From CALMKX01 sp036274895 (lineage in GTDB: Bacteria; Acidobacteriota; Thermoanaerobaculia; Multivoradales; SZUA-115), in assembly GCA_036274895.1 (NCBI GenBank), contig DASUEU010000038.1, positions 62,001-126,000 on the forward strand: a DNA stretch of 64,000 nt, in the 5' to 3' direction. Below are positions 17,857 to 25,748 of this stretch, one piece after another; the stretch's first letter is position 1; each line of letters begins with the position of its first letter. Under the pieces are notes generated by a model that saw only the letters and a program-made list of their open reading frames with translations, was not told the origin of the DNA and made no database searches. Position numbers and translations under genes: made by a program.

Positions 17857-18093
17857 TTACGGCCTCACCCAGACCAGCTCGACACCCTCGCGCTCGCCGA
17901 GGGCATCCCGCAGGACCGTCAGCAGGGCCGAATCGATGCCCCGCTCGATGAAGAGGTCGATCGTGTCGCTGTCCAGCCAGTAGTCCTGGTCTTCTTCGTC
18001 CTCCTCCTCCAGTTGGTCGAGCAGGAATTGAAGCTGCTCTTCGGTAATGCGACCGATGGCCCGGCCGGTTTCCTTGTCCTTGAGCTCGATCAT
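17857..18093 (-). CDS. Small acidic conserved-type protein of unknown function
   Basis: A 78-residue protein. It starts MIELKDKETGRAIGRITEEQ, continues with an acidic helix LDQLEEEDEEDQDYW, then DTIDLFIERGIDSALLTVLRDALGEREGVELVWVRP. There is no signal peptide or Cys. An excellent AGGAGG stands 6 nt before the ATG. It overlaps nothing and ends 6 nt before the acyl-CoA synthetase start, suggesting an operon. The pattern of Gly/Asp turns and the closing V-x-W looks like a conserved domain, but I cannot name a function. Confidence 0.75.
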   Translation of the reverse strand: MIELKDKETGRAIGRITEEQLQFLLDQLEEEDEEDQDYWLDSDTIDLFIERGIDSALLTVLRDALGEREGVELVWVRP

Positions 18094-18152
18094 GGGACCT
18101 CCTCCAGAGCGGGATTGGCTCTCCCGAAGCCTAACAGCACCACCCCTCCACC

Positions 18153-18173
18153 GGGGTGCCAGCGTTTTCGGCA
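18153..18173 (+). repeat. F1 REP-like element, copy 6
   Basis: GGGG then TGCCAGCGTTTTCGGCA (one change in the loop). It is the first of two copies spaced 31 nt apart in the divergent promoter region upstream of trpF. Confidence 0.82.
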
Positions 18174-18183
18174 ACGACGGGCG

Positions 18184-18204
18184 GGGGTGCCAGGGTTTTC
18201 GCCA
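18184..18204 (+). repeat. F1 REP-like element, copy 7
   Basis: GGGG then TGCCAGGGTTTTCGCCA (one change in the 3' arm). It ends 21 nt before the trpF extended -10. Confidence 0.82.
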
Positions 18205-18225
18205 GAATGACCTCGGGAGGGCCTG

Positions 18226-18234
18226 TGCTACGCT
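18226..18234 (+). promoter_or_regulatory. Candidate extended -10 promoter for trpF (TGCTACGCT)
   Basis: TGCTACGCT ends 6 nt before the GTG start of trpF, so the transcript would start at or beside the start codon, implying leaderless translation. It shares the TGCTAnnnT pattern with four other sites in the window. Confidence 0.5.
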
Positions 18235-18240
18235 CCCGCG

Positions 18241-18921
18241 GTGTCCCTCCCCGCCGGCTTGGCCCCTGCCCGGCCACGCGTCAAGATCTGTGGATTGACC
18301 AGCCTTCGCGACGCCCTGATGGCAGCGTCCCTCGGTGCCGACGCCCTCGGATTCCTGGTCGGCCTCTCCTACGATGCCGAGGACGAGCTCCGTCCGGACC
18401 GCGCCGGCTCGATCATCACCGCCCTTCCCCCTTTCGTCACGTCCGTCATGGTCACCCATCAGGTAGAGGTCGATCAGGTGGTCGGCCTGTGGCGGAAAGT
18501 GCGCAGCCAGTCCATCCAACTCCACGGCAGCTTCCCTGCACCGGAGATCCCCACCCTGCGTCGCGAGCTGCCGGGCATCAAGATCCTCAAGTCGGTCCAA
18601 GTCGAGGACGAGTCGTCGATCGAGGCGGCCTACCGGGCAGCCTTTTTCACCGATGCTCTGGTCCTCGACTCCCGGACTCCAGATCGACTGGTCGGTACCG
18701 GAACGACCCACGACTGGTCGGTCTCTCGGCGGATTGTGGAGAAGGTGGCGCCCTACCCGGTGATCCTCGCGGGAGGCCTCAACCCCGAGAACGTCGCCCA
18801 AGCCCAACGCGAGGTGAGCCCCTGGGGCCTCGACGTCAACACCGGCGTCAGCGAGAAGCCTGGCGTGAAATCGCGCGGGCTCATTGAGAGCTTTCTCCGC
18901 GAGGCAAACCGGCTGGCGTAG
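18241..18921 (+). CDS. trpF: Phosphoribosylanthranilate isomerase
   Basis: A 226-residue (beta/alpha)8 enzyme of tryptophan synthesis converting N-(5'-phosphoribosyl)anthranilate to CdRP. Motifs: VKICGLTS (residues 14-21, catalytic Cys), LGFLVG, IQLHGS, VLDSRTPDRLVGTGTTHDW (catalytic Asp), PVILAGGLNPENV (phosphate binding) and GLDVNTGVSEKPGVKS. It starts with GTG at 18241 and has no Shine-Dalgarno. The usual trp operon neighbours (trpC, trpB, trpA) are absent, so trpF is a stand-alone gene here. The central part is somewhat divergent (a 10-residue DELRPDRAGSII insertion), so another isomerase substrate is possible though less likely. Confidence 0.87.
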   Translation: MSLPAGLAPARPRVKICGLTSLRDALMAASLGADALGFLVGLSYDAEDELRPDRAGSIITALPPFVTSVMVTHQVEVDQVVGLWRKVRSQSIQLHGSFPAPEIPTLRRELPGIKILKSVQVEDESSIEAAYRAAFFTDALVLDSRTPDRLVGTGTTHDWSVSRRIVEKVAPYPVILAGGLNPENVAQAQREVSPWGLDVNTGVSEKPGVKSRGLIESFLREANRLA

Positions 18922-18999
18922 GGCCCCTTCGCAGATATGCCGACCTCCGCCTGAGCAGCATCGCAGCCCCACACCTCAGCCCTCGGCAGCCACCTCGCG

Positions 19000-19020
19000 G
19001 GGGTGCCAGGGTTTTCGGGA
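19000..19020 (+). repeat. F1 REP-like element, copy 8 (next to the RAYT gene)
   Basis: GGGG then TGCCAGGGTTTTCGGGA. It ends 46 nt before the start of the tyrosine transposase gene and has the same orientation as that gene, the REPtron arrangement seen for RAYTs and their cognate REPs. Confidence 0.83.
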
Positions 19021-19066
19021 GAGGGTCTCGCCGTCGGCACTTGGTTTACGTCTATCTCGAGTAGAG

Positions 19067-19996
19067 ATGGCGAGACCGCTCCGCTTCCTACCGACCGGCC
19101 ACGTGGTCGAGGTCACCTGCCGCACCTTTCAGGAGCGCGCGCTGCTGCGCCCAAGCCCCGCTCTCAACGATCTGGTCCTCGGCATTCTGGGCCGTGCTCA
19201 GAGGCGCTACGGCCTCCGGGTCCACGTGTTCACCTTCATGTCCAATCACTACCACTTGCTCGCCTCTCCTGAGGACGCCCGGCAGCTCGCCCTCTTCGTG
19301 TCCTACCTCAACGCCAATCTCGCCAAGGAGGTCGGTCGCCTTCACCAATGGCGAGGCAAGGTCTGGGCTCGTCGCTACCGGGCCATCGTGATCAGCCAGG
19401 AGGAAGAAGCACAGATCGCGCGCCTCAAGTACGTCCTGGCGCATGGCGTCAAAGAGGGGTTCGTAACATCTCCCTCGGACTGGCCAGGAGTCCACTGTGC
19501 GGAAGCGCTCCTCGACCGAGCTTCGCTCGCAGGACGCTGGTTCGATCGCTCCCGTGAACATGAGGCGAGGCGGCGCAATCGCAGCGTGCCCGATCGGGCT
19601 CCGATCTTCCCCGAGACGGAATCCGTTCGACTGTCCCCCCTGCCCTGCTGGGAAGGGATCGGCGAGGAGGAGCGACGAGCGCGAGTCCAGGACCTCCTGC
19701 GACAGATCGAGGAGGAACGGCCGCGGCAGCTTGGGCGAGCATTGGGCGGGAGCTCGCGAGCCGCGATCCTCCGTAAGCACCCTCACTCTCGCCCTCGAGA
19801 CGCTAAGCGAACCCCAGCTCCCGCCTTCCACGCGGCGACTGCCCATGCGCGAGAGGTTCTCAGGGCGGCCTATCGGTGGTTTGTCCAGCTGTACCGGGCC
19901 GCCGCGGACCGCCTTCGACGGGGCGATCCGGCACCTGGCTTCCCGGCGGGCAGCTTCCCTCCGTCCTTGCCGTTCGTACCGGTGAGAGCTGGCTAG
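19067..19996 (+). CDS. REP-associated tyrosine transposase (RAYT, IS200/IS605-like Y1 domain)
   Basis: A 309-residue protein. The Y1 transposase domain spans about residues 1-150: MARPLRFLPTGHVVEVTCR, the metal-binding HUH motif H61-Y62-H63 in FTFMSNHYHLL, then GKVWARRYRAIVI and KYVLAHGVKEGFV, in which Y122 is the likely nucleophile. The C-terminal half (about 180-309) is basic and ends with YRAAADRLRRGDPAP...FPAGSFPPSLPF, as in long deltaproteobacterial/acidobacterial RAYTs. RAYTs are single-copy, domesticated relatives of TnpA that cut and join single-stranded REP DNA. There are no insertion-sequence ends around it and no tnpB. An F1 element stands 46 nt upstream, making F1/F2 the natural candidate substrate. 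The frame is intact. Confidence 0.85.
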   Translation: MARPLRFLPTGHVVEVTCRTFQERALLRPSPALNDLVLGILGRAQRRYGLRVHVFTFMSNHYHLLASPEDARQLALFVSYLNANLAKEVGRLHQWRGKVWARRYRAIVISQEEEAQIARLKYVLAHGVKEGFVTSPSDWPGVHCAEALLDRASLAGRWFDRSREHEARRRNRSVPDRAPIFPETESVRLSPLPCWEGIGEEERRARVQDLLRQIEEERPRQLGRALGGSSRAAILRKHPHSRPRDAKRTPAPAFHAATAHAREVLRAAYRWFVQLYRAAADRLRRGDPAPGFPAGSFPPSLPFVPVRAG

Positions 19997-20104
19997 TCCT
20001 GCAGGGCCGAGCTGGTGGGGTCGCAGGGAGTCGAGGCGGCTCAGCGCCCGAAGTGTGTTGGTGCACCCGTCGGAGAGCTCGGGCGACCCTCGAGAATCTC
20101 CAGC

Positions 20105-21466
20105 TCAGAGCCGGCCACGCAGCAACGCCGTCTGGCGGACTACCTCTACCCAGGCTGTGCCACCGAGAGAGCCCCGCCGCTCTGCGGCGGCCACTGGATC
20201 GAGCAGCGCCGAGAGGTCCCGAGCCAGTGCCGGGTGATAGGTGCCAGCGTTTTCGGCCGTGAGAGCGGCGAGGGTCTGGCCCGCGGCTTCGCAGTCGGCC
20301 ACGACCCTTGCGATCACCTCGTGCGCCTCCCGAAACGCCACCCCCCGCTGCACCAGGGAGTCAGCGAGCTCCGTCGCCAGCGAAAAGTCCCCCACCAGCT
20401 CGATTGTGAAGCGGTCCCGATCGAAGCTCAGCGTGCGCCACACCCCGGCCATGATACCCACACAGTCCCGCGTCGTCTCGACGGCGTCGAACAAGGACCG
20501 CCGGTCCTCCTGCAGATCCCGGTTGTACGACAGCGGCAGGCCTTTGACCAGCGTCAGCAGCGCCATCAGATCCCCCACCACCCGCCCCGACTTGCCCCGT
20601 ACCAGCTCCGCTGCATCCGGGTTGGCCTTCTGCGGCATGATGCTCGAGGTCGTCACGTACCCCGCCCCCAGGCGCACGAAACGCCACTCCGCCGACGACC
20701 ACAGCACCAGCTCCTCGGCCATCCGCGACAGGTGGATCATCGCGATCGAGCATACGCTCGCCAGCTCCAGCTCATGGTCCCGCGCCGCCACGGCGTCCAT
20801 GGCGTTGTCGACCGGCCCGGCGAAGCCCAGCAGCTCTGCCGTGCGCCGGCGATCGATCGGGTGGGGGGTGCCCGCCATGGCGCAGGCTCCCAGCGGGCTC
20901 CAATCCTGGCGTGCCAGCGCCTGGCGCAGCCGCTCACGGTCTCGCAGCAAGGGCCAGACGTGGGCCAGCAGGTGGTGGCCGAGCCAGATCGGCTGGCCTC
21001 GTTGCAGGTGGGTGTAGCCCGGCATGATCGTGCGACCGTCGGTCTCGATGCGCCCGAGCAGGGCGTCGAGCAGCCCGGTGAAGGCGTCATCCAGCTCCCC
21101 GCCCCGCCGCTTCAGCCACAATCGGACGTCGGTCGCCACCTGGTCGTTGCGCGACCGCGCGGTGTGGAGCTTCTTGCCCACCTCCCCCAGCCGCTCGATC
21201 AGCCGCGCCTCGACCGCCATGTGCACGTCCTCGTGCTCGGGGCCGAGGCTGAACGCGCCGCGGGCCGCCTCGTCGCGGATCCGCTCCAGTCCCTGGCGCA
21301 GGGCCTGTCCCTCCTCGGCCCTCAGCAACCCCACCTCGGCGAGCATGGTGACGTGGGCGATCGAGCCGTCCACGTCCTCGACGATCATGGCGGCGTCCAC
21401 GTCGTTCGACGACGAGAACCGTGCCATGTCGGCGGCCATGGGCTGGCCGAAGCGCTCCCGCAGCAT
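20105..21466 (-). CDS. argH: Argininosuccinate lyase (with a REP-like element inside the coding region)
   Basis: A 453-residue fumarase-superfamily enzyme splitting argininosuccinate to arginine and fumarate. Motifs: HTARSRNDQVATDVRLW, TIMPGYTHLQRGQPIWLGHH (catalytic-base region) and the signature TSSIMPQKANPD. The ATG at 21466 lies 2 nt after the argG stop, so the genes are translationally coupled; the longer open frame upstream is inside argG and is not used. In the C-terminal domain the frame runs antisense through F1 copy 9 (20238-20258), which is read as AENAGTYHP. The family length is about 455-470, so the C terminus is complete or nearly so. Confidence 0.94.
   Translation of the reverse strand: MLRERFGQPMAADMARFSSSNDVDAAMIVEDVDGSIAHVTMLAEVGLLRAEEGQALRQGLERIRDEAARGAFSLGPEHEDVHMAVEARLIERLGEVGKKLHTARSRNDQVATDVRLWLKRRGGELDDAFTGLLDALLGRIETDGRTIMPGYTHLQRGQPIWLGHHLLAHVWPLLRDRERLRQALARQDWSPLGACAMAGTPHPIDRRRTAELLGFAGPVDNAMDAVAARDHELELASVCSIAMIHLSRMAEELVLWSSAEWRFVRLGAGYVTTSSIMPQKANPDAAELVRGKSGRVVGDLMALLTLVKGLPLSYNRDLQEDRRSLFDAVETTRDCVGIMAGVWRTLSFDRDRFTIELVGDFSLATELADSLVQRGVAFREAHEVIARVVADCEAAGQTLAALTAENAGTYHPALARDLSALLDPVAAAERRGSLGGTAWVEVVRQTALLRGRL
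20238..20258 (+). repeat. F1 REP-like element, copy 9, inside argH
   Basis: TAGG then TGCCAGCGTTTTCGGCC. On the minus strand the argH frame reads it as Ala-Glu-Asn-Ala-Gly-Thr. The central CAGCGTTTT matches copy 6. Confidence 0.75.
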
Positions 21467-21468
21467 GA

Positions 21469-22668
<1,200 letters not shown>

Positions 22669-22805
22669 CTTCACGCGCTCCTCGTCGAATGTGGAAATAG
22701 AGAGGATCGGACGAACCAGACCCGGCCGAGAGCTTAACGTGTTTTCGCCGCCTTTCGCGAGGTCGCAGTAGACTGGGCCGACGCCCAAGACAGGCGTCCG
22801 GGAGT

Positions 22806-23933
22806 GTGCTCTTGCGTGGAACCATCCGTCTCTTCCAGGTCGCCGGCATCGATCTCAAGCTGCACTTCACCTTTCCTCTGATCCTGATCCTCGGCGCGCT
22901 GCAATGGGGCCGCGAGCACGGCACCAGAGGGATGGTCTTCGGCGTGCTGCTGACCGTCGCCCTCTTCGCCTGCGTCACCCTCCACGAGCTCGGCCACAGC
23001 GTGGTGGCCAGGGGCTTCGGCATCCCGGTTCGCGAGATCGTGCTGATGCCCATCGGCGGCGTGGCCCTGTTCACCCGCATGCCCCGCAAGCCCTTGCAGG
23101 AGCTGCTGATCGCCGTTGCCGGCCCGGCGGTCAACGTGGTGATCGCAGCGCTGTTGACCACGGCGCTCCTGGCTTGGCAAGGAGCCCTCCCGTTCTCCAC
23201 GGCCGGCCTGACAGCCGCTCAGCTGACCAACCCCTCCTTGCTCACCTTCCTCCACTGGCTGCTGATCGCCAACGTCAGCCTGGTGCTCTTCAACCTGATC
23301 CCTGCCTTCCCCATGGACGGCGGTCGCATGCTGCGCGCCGTGCTCGCCTGGCTCCTCGGCTTCCGCCAGGCCACTCGCATCGCCTCCCTGATCGGCCAGG
23401 GCCTGGCGGCCGTCGCCGGCATCTGGGCCCTGTTCGCGAACCAGATCTTGCTCGCCGTCCTCGCCCTCTTCGTTTTCCTGGGGGCTGGCAGGGAGCTGGC
23501 CGTCGAGGAAGCGCGGCACCTGCTCTCCAGCCGGCGCATCGGCGACGTCTACAACAAATACGCCCTGGTCCTGGCGCCGGGAGACCGGGCCAGCCGGGTG
23601 GTCGACTTCATCCTGACCAGCTACCAGCCGGACTTTGCCGTGATCCAGGGCGCTCAGCTGCTCGGAGTGGTGCGCCGAGAGTCCCTGCTCGCCGCCATGG
23701 CAGCTGATCCGAGCGATCCCTACGTGGCCGGCATCATGAACCGCAACGTCCTGCGGCTGCCCGCCGACACCCAGCTCGACGGTGCCCAGGAGCAGATGGC
23801 CGACGCCGGCGCCGACATCGCCGCGGTGATGGAGGGCGACCGCTTCCTCGGCCTGGTCAGCCTCGAGGATCTGCGCGAGGTGCTCCAGATCTCGGCCGTG
23901 CTCGACCGCGGCTCGCGCGCCGCCAGCGCCTGA
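22806..23933 (+). CDS. Site-2 protease family zinc metalloprotease with CBS domains
   Basis: A 375-residue polytopic membrane protein. The zinc motif is H60-E61-x2-H64 in TLHELGHSVVARGFG, and the third ligand is D171 in NLIPAFPMDGGRMLRA. PIGGVALF and AGPAVN follow the M50 plan. After six or so TM helices there is a cytoplasmic pair of CBS domains (about residues 240-365: VVDFILTSYQPDFAVIQGAQLLGVV, then DTQLDGAQEQMADAGADIAAVMEGDRFLGLVSLEDL). This is the Rip3/SpoIVFB-like S2P group, which cuts TM helices of regulatory proteins; CBS domains suggest control by nucleotides. The substrate is unknown. The start is GTG at 22806; a TTG two codons later is possible. Confidence 0.9.
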   Translation: MLLRGTIRLFQVAGIDLKLHFTFPLILILGALQWGREHGTRGMVFGVLLTVALFACVTLHELGHSVVARGFGIPVREIVLMPIGGVALFTRMPRKPLQELLIAVAGPAVNVVIAALLTTALLAWQGALPFSTAGLTAAQLTNPSLLTFLHWLLIANVSLVLFNLIPAFPMDGGRMLRAVLAWLLGFRQATRIASLIGQGLAAVAGIWALFANQILLAVLALFVFLGAGRELAVEEARHLLSSRRIGDVYNKYALVLAPGDRASRVVDFILTSYQPDFAVIQGAQLLGVVRRESLLAAMAADPSDPYVAGIMNRNVLRLPADTQLDGAQEQMADAGADIAAVMEGDRFLGLVSLEDLREVLQISAVLDRGSRAASA

Positions 23934-23947
23934 ACGCCACCCTCACC

Positions 23948-23968
23948 AAGGTGCCAGGGTTTTCGGCA
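23948..23968 (+). repeat. F1 REP-like element, copy 10
   Basis: AAGG then TGCCAGGGTTTTCGGCA. Together with copy 11 it forms a direct pair exactly 42 nt apart between the protease and ETF-QO genes. Confidence 0.85.
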
Positions 23969-23989
23969 ACAGCGGTCCGAGCCTCTGCC

Positions 23990-24010
23990 GGGGTGCCAGG
24001 GTTTTCGGCG
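23990..24010 (+). repeat. F1 REP-like element, copy 11
   Basis: GGGG then TGCCAGGGTTTTCGGCG. It ends 26 nt before the candidate -10 (24037-24045) of the ETF-QO gene. Confidence 0.85.
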
Positions 24011-24036
24011 GCTGGGGTGATCCTGGGCCGGTAGCC

Positions 24037-24045
24037 TGCTAGCAT
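24037..24045 (+). promoter_or_regulatory. Candidate extended -10 promoter for the ETF-QO gene (TGCTAGCAT)
   Basis: TGCTAGCAT fits the TGCTAnnnT pattern; GTG of the gene follows 26 nt later, after an AAAGGGGG ribosome-binding site. Confidence 0.4.
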
Positions 24046-24071
24046 CCCCCGCCAGAAAAAGGGGGATTCGC

Positions 24072-25748
24072 GTGAGCGAGATCGAGCGGGACAGCCTGGA
24101 GATCGACGTGCTTTTCGTGGGTGCCGGGCCGGCCGGCCTCGCCGGCGCTTACCACCTGGCCACCAAGATCGCGGAGCACAACCGGCAGCATCCCGGCCAG
24201 GCCCTCGAGGTCTCGATCGCGGTGCTCGAGAAGGGCAAGGAGGTCGGCAGCCACGTCCTCTCCGGGGCGGTGGTCGATCCTCGCACCCTGAAGGAGCTCT
24301 TCCCCACCGACTGGCAGAGCGCCCCTTTCGAGGCACCCGTCGGCAAGGACCGCTTGCTCTGGCTCACCGAGAGCGGCTCCTTCCCCCTTCCAGTGCCCCC
24401 TCCGCTCAACAACCGCGGCAAGTACGTCACCTCCCTCGGCCGCCTGACCAAGTGGCTGGCTGGCAAGGTGGAGGGAGCCGGCGTCGACCTCTTCACCGAG
24501 TTCCCCGCCGCCCAGCTCCTCTTCGAGGGGGACCGCGTGGTGGGCGTACGCACCGGCGACCGCGGCATGAGCAAGGAAGGAGAGCCGAAGGCCAACTTCG
24601 AGCCCGGCATCGACATCAAGACCCGCTGTGTGGTGCTCGCCGAGGGAGTGCGCGGAACCCTGGCCAAGCAGCTCGAGGGCCGCCTCGACCTCGGCGCCGG
24701 CAGGAACCCGCAGATCTATGCCGTGGGTGTCAAGGAGATCTGGGAGGTGCCTCCCGGCCGCATCCAGCCGGGTGAGGTCACCCACACCATGAGCTGGCCC
24801 CTGGGCTCCTCGATCTACGGCGGCGGCTTCGTCTACGGCATGCGGGACAACCAGGTCATCGTCGGCCTGGTGGTGGGTCTGGACTACGCAAACCCCTGGG
24901 TCGATCCCCACGCCGAGTTCCAGCGCTTCAAGACCCACCCCTGGCTGGCGAAGCTGCTCGCCGGCGGCACCATGGTCAACTACGGCGCCAAGGCCCTGCC
25001 CGAGGGCGGCTGGTGGTCGATGCCCCGGCTCCACGGCGATGGCTTCCTGATCACCGGGGACTCGGGCGGCTTCTTGAACAGCCAGCGGTTGAAGGGTATC
25101 CACCTGGCCATGAAGTCCGGCATGCTCGCCGCCGAGACGATCTTCGACGGCCTGGTGACCGGCGACCTCTCCAGCCCGGCCCTGGCGCGCTATCAGCAGG
25201 GGATCGATGCTTCCTGGGTGCGCCAGGAGCTATGGGCGGTGCGCAACTTCCACCAGTCCTTCGAGCACGGGCTCTACGGCGGTCTGCTCCAGGGCGCGTT
25301 GGGGCTCCTCACCGGGGGCCGCGGCTTCGGCCTGAAGAACCGCCTGACCAACCGCGCCGGCCATGAGCACCTGGTGCCGCTCACCGAGGTGACCGCCGCC
25401 CCCCGCCCGGTCGTGCCGATCGACCGCAAGCTCACCTTCGACAAGCTCACCGACCTCTACAACTCCGGCACCGGCCACGAGGAGGACCAGCCGGTCCACC
25501 TGCTGGTGGCGGATACCTCGGTGTGCGTGGACCGCTGCACCCGGGAGTTCGCCAACCCCTGCCAGCGCTTCTGTCCGGCGAACGTCTACGAGATGGTGGA
25601 GGATGCGGCGGCACCTGGCGGTCGCAGGCTGCAGATCAACGCCAGCAACTGCGTGCACTGCAAGACCTGCGACATCATGGACCCCTACCAGCTGATCACC
25701 TGGGTGCCCCCGGAGGGGGGCGGCGGTCCGGCTTACGGGAAGATGTAG
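24072..25748 (+). CDS. Electron transfer flavoprotein-ubiquinone oxidoreductase
   Basis: A 558-residue flavoprotein. The FAD-binding N terminus is DVLFVGAGPAGLAGAYHL (residues 13-30). KGKEVGSHVLSGAVVDPR and the FLNSQRLKGIHLAMKSGMLAAE region match ETF-QO. The C-terminal domain carries the single [4Fe-4S] cluster: CVDRCTREFANPCQRFCPANVYE and NCVHCKTCDIMDPYQLITW. It passes electrons from ETF (acyl-CoA dehydrogenases) to quinone at the inner membrane, consistent with the acyl-CoA synthetase nearby. The full family length is present. The start is GTG with GGGGG about 6 nt upstream. Its last 53 nt overlap the convergent S41 peptidase gene. Confidence 0.95.
   Translation: MSEIERDSLEIDVLFVGAGPAGLAGAYHLATKIAEHNRQHPGQALEVSIAVLEKGKEVGSHVLSGAVVDPRTLKELFPTDWQSAPFEAPVGKDRLLWLTESGSFPLPVPPPLNNRGKYVTSLGRLTKWLAGKVEGAGVDLFTEFPAAQLLFEGDRVVGVRTGDRGMSKEGEPKANFEPGIDIKTRCVVLAEGVRGTLAKQLEGRLDLGAGRNPQIYAVGVKEIWEVPPGRIQPGEVTHTMSWPLGSSIYGGGFVYGMRDNQVIVGLVVGLDYANPWVDPHAEFQRFKTHPWLAKLLAGGTMVNYGAKALPEGGWWSMPRLHGDGFLITGDSGGFLNSQRLKGIHLAMKSGMLAAETIFDGLVTGDLSSPALARYQQGIDASWVRQELWAVRNFHQSFEHGLYGGLLQGALGLLTGGRGFGLKNRLTNRAGHEHLVPLTEVTAAPRPVVPIDRKLTFDKLTDLYNSGTGHEEDQPVHLLVADTSVCVDRCTREFANPCQRFCPANVYEMVEDAAAPGGRRLQINASNCVHCKTCDIMDPYQLITWVPPEGGGGPAYGKM

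Noticed and set aside
19067..19996. Complete IS200/IS605 insertion sequence
   Set aside because: No subterminal hairpin ends or tnpB flank the gene; the long basic C terminus and the single F1 neighbour fit a RAYT instead.
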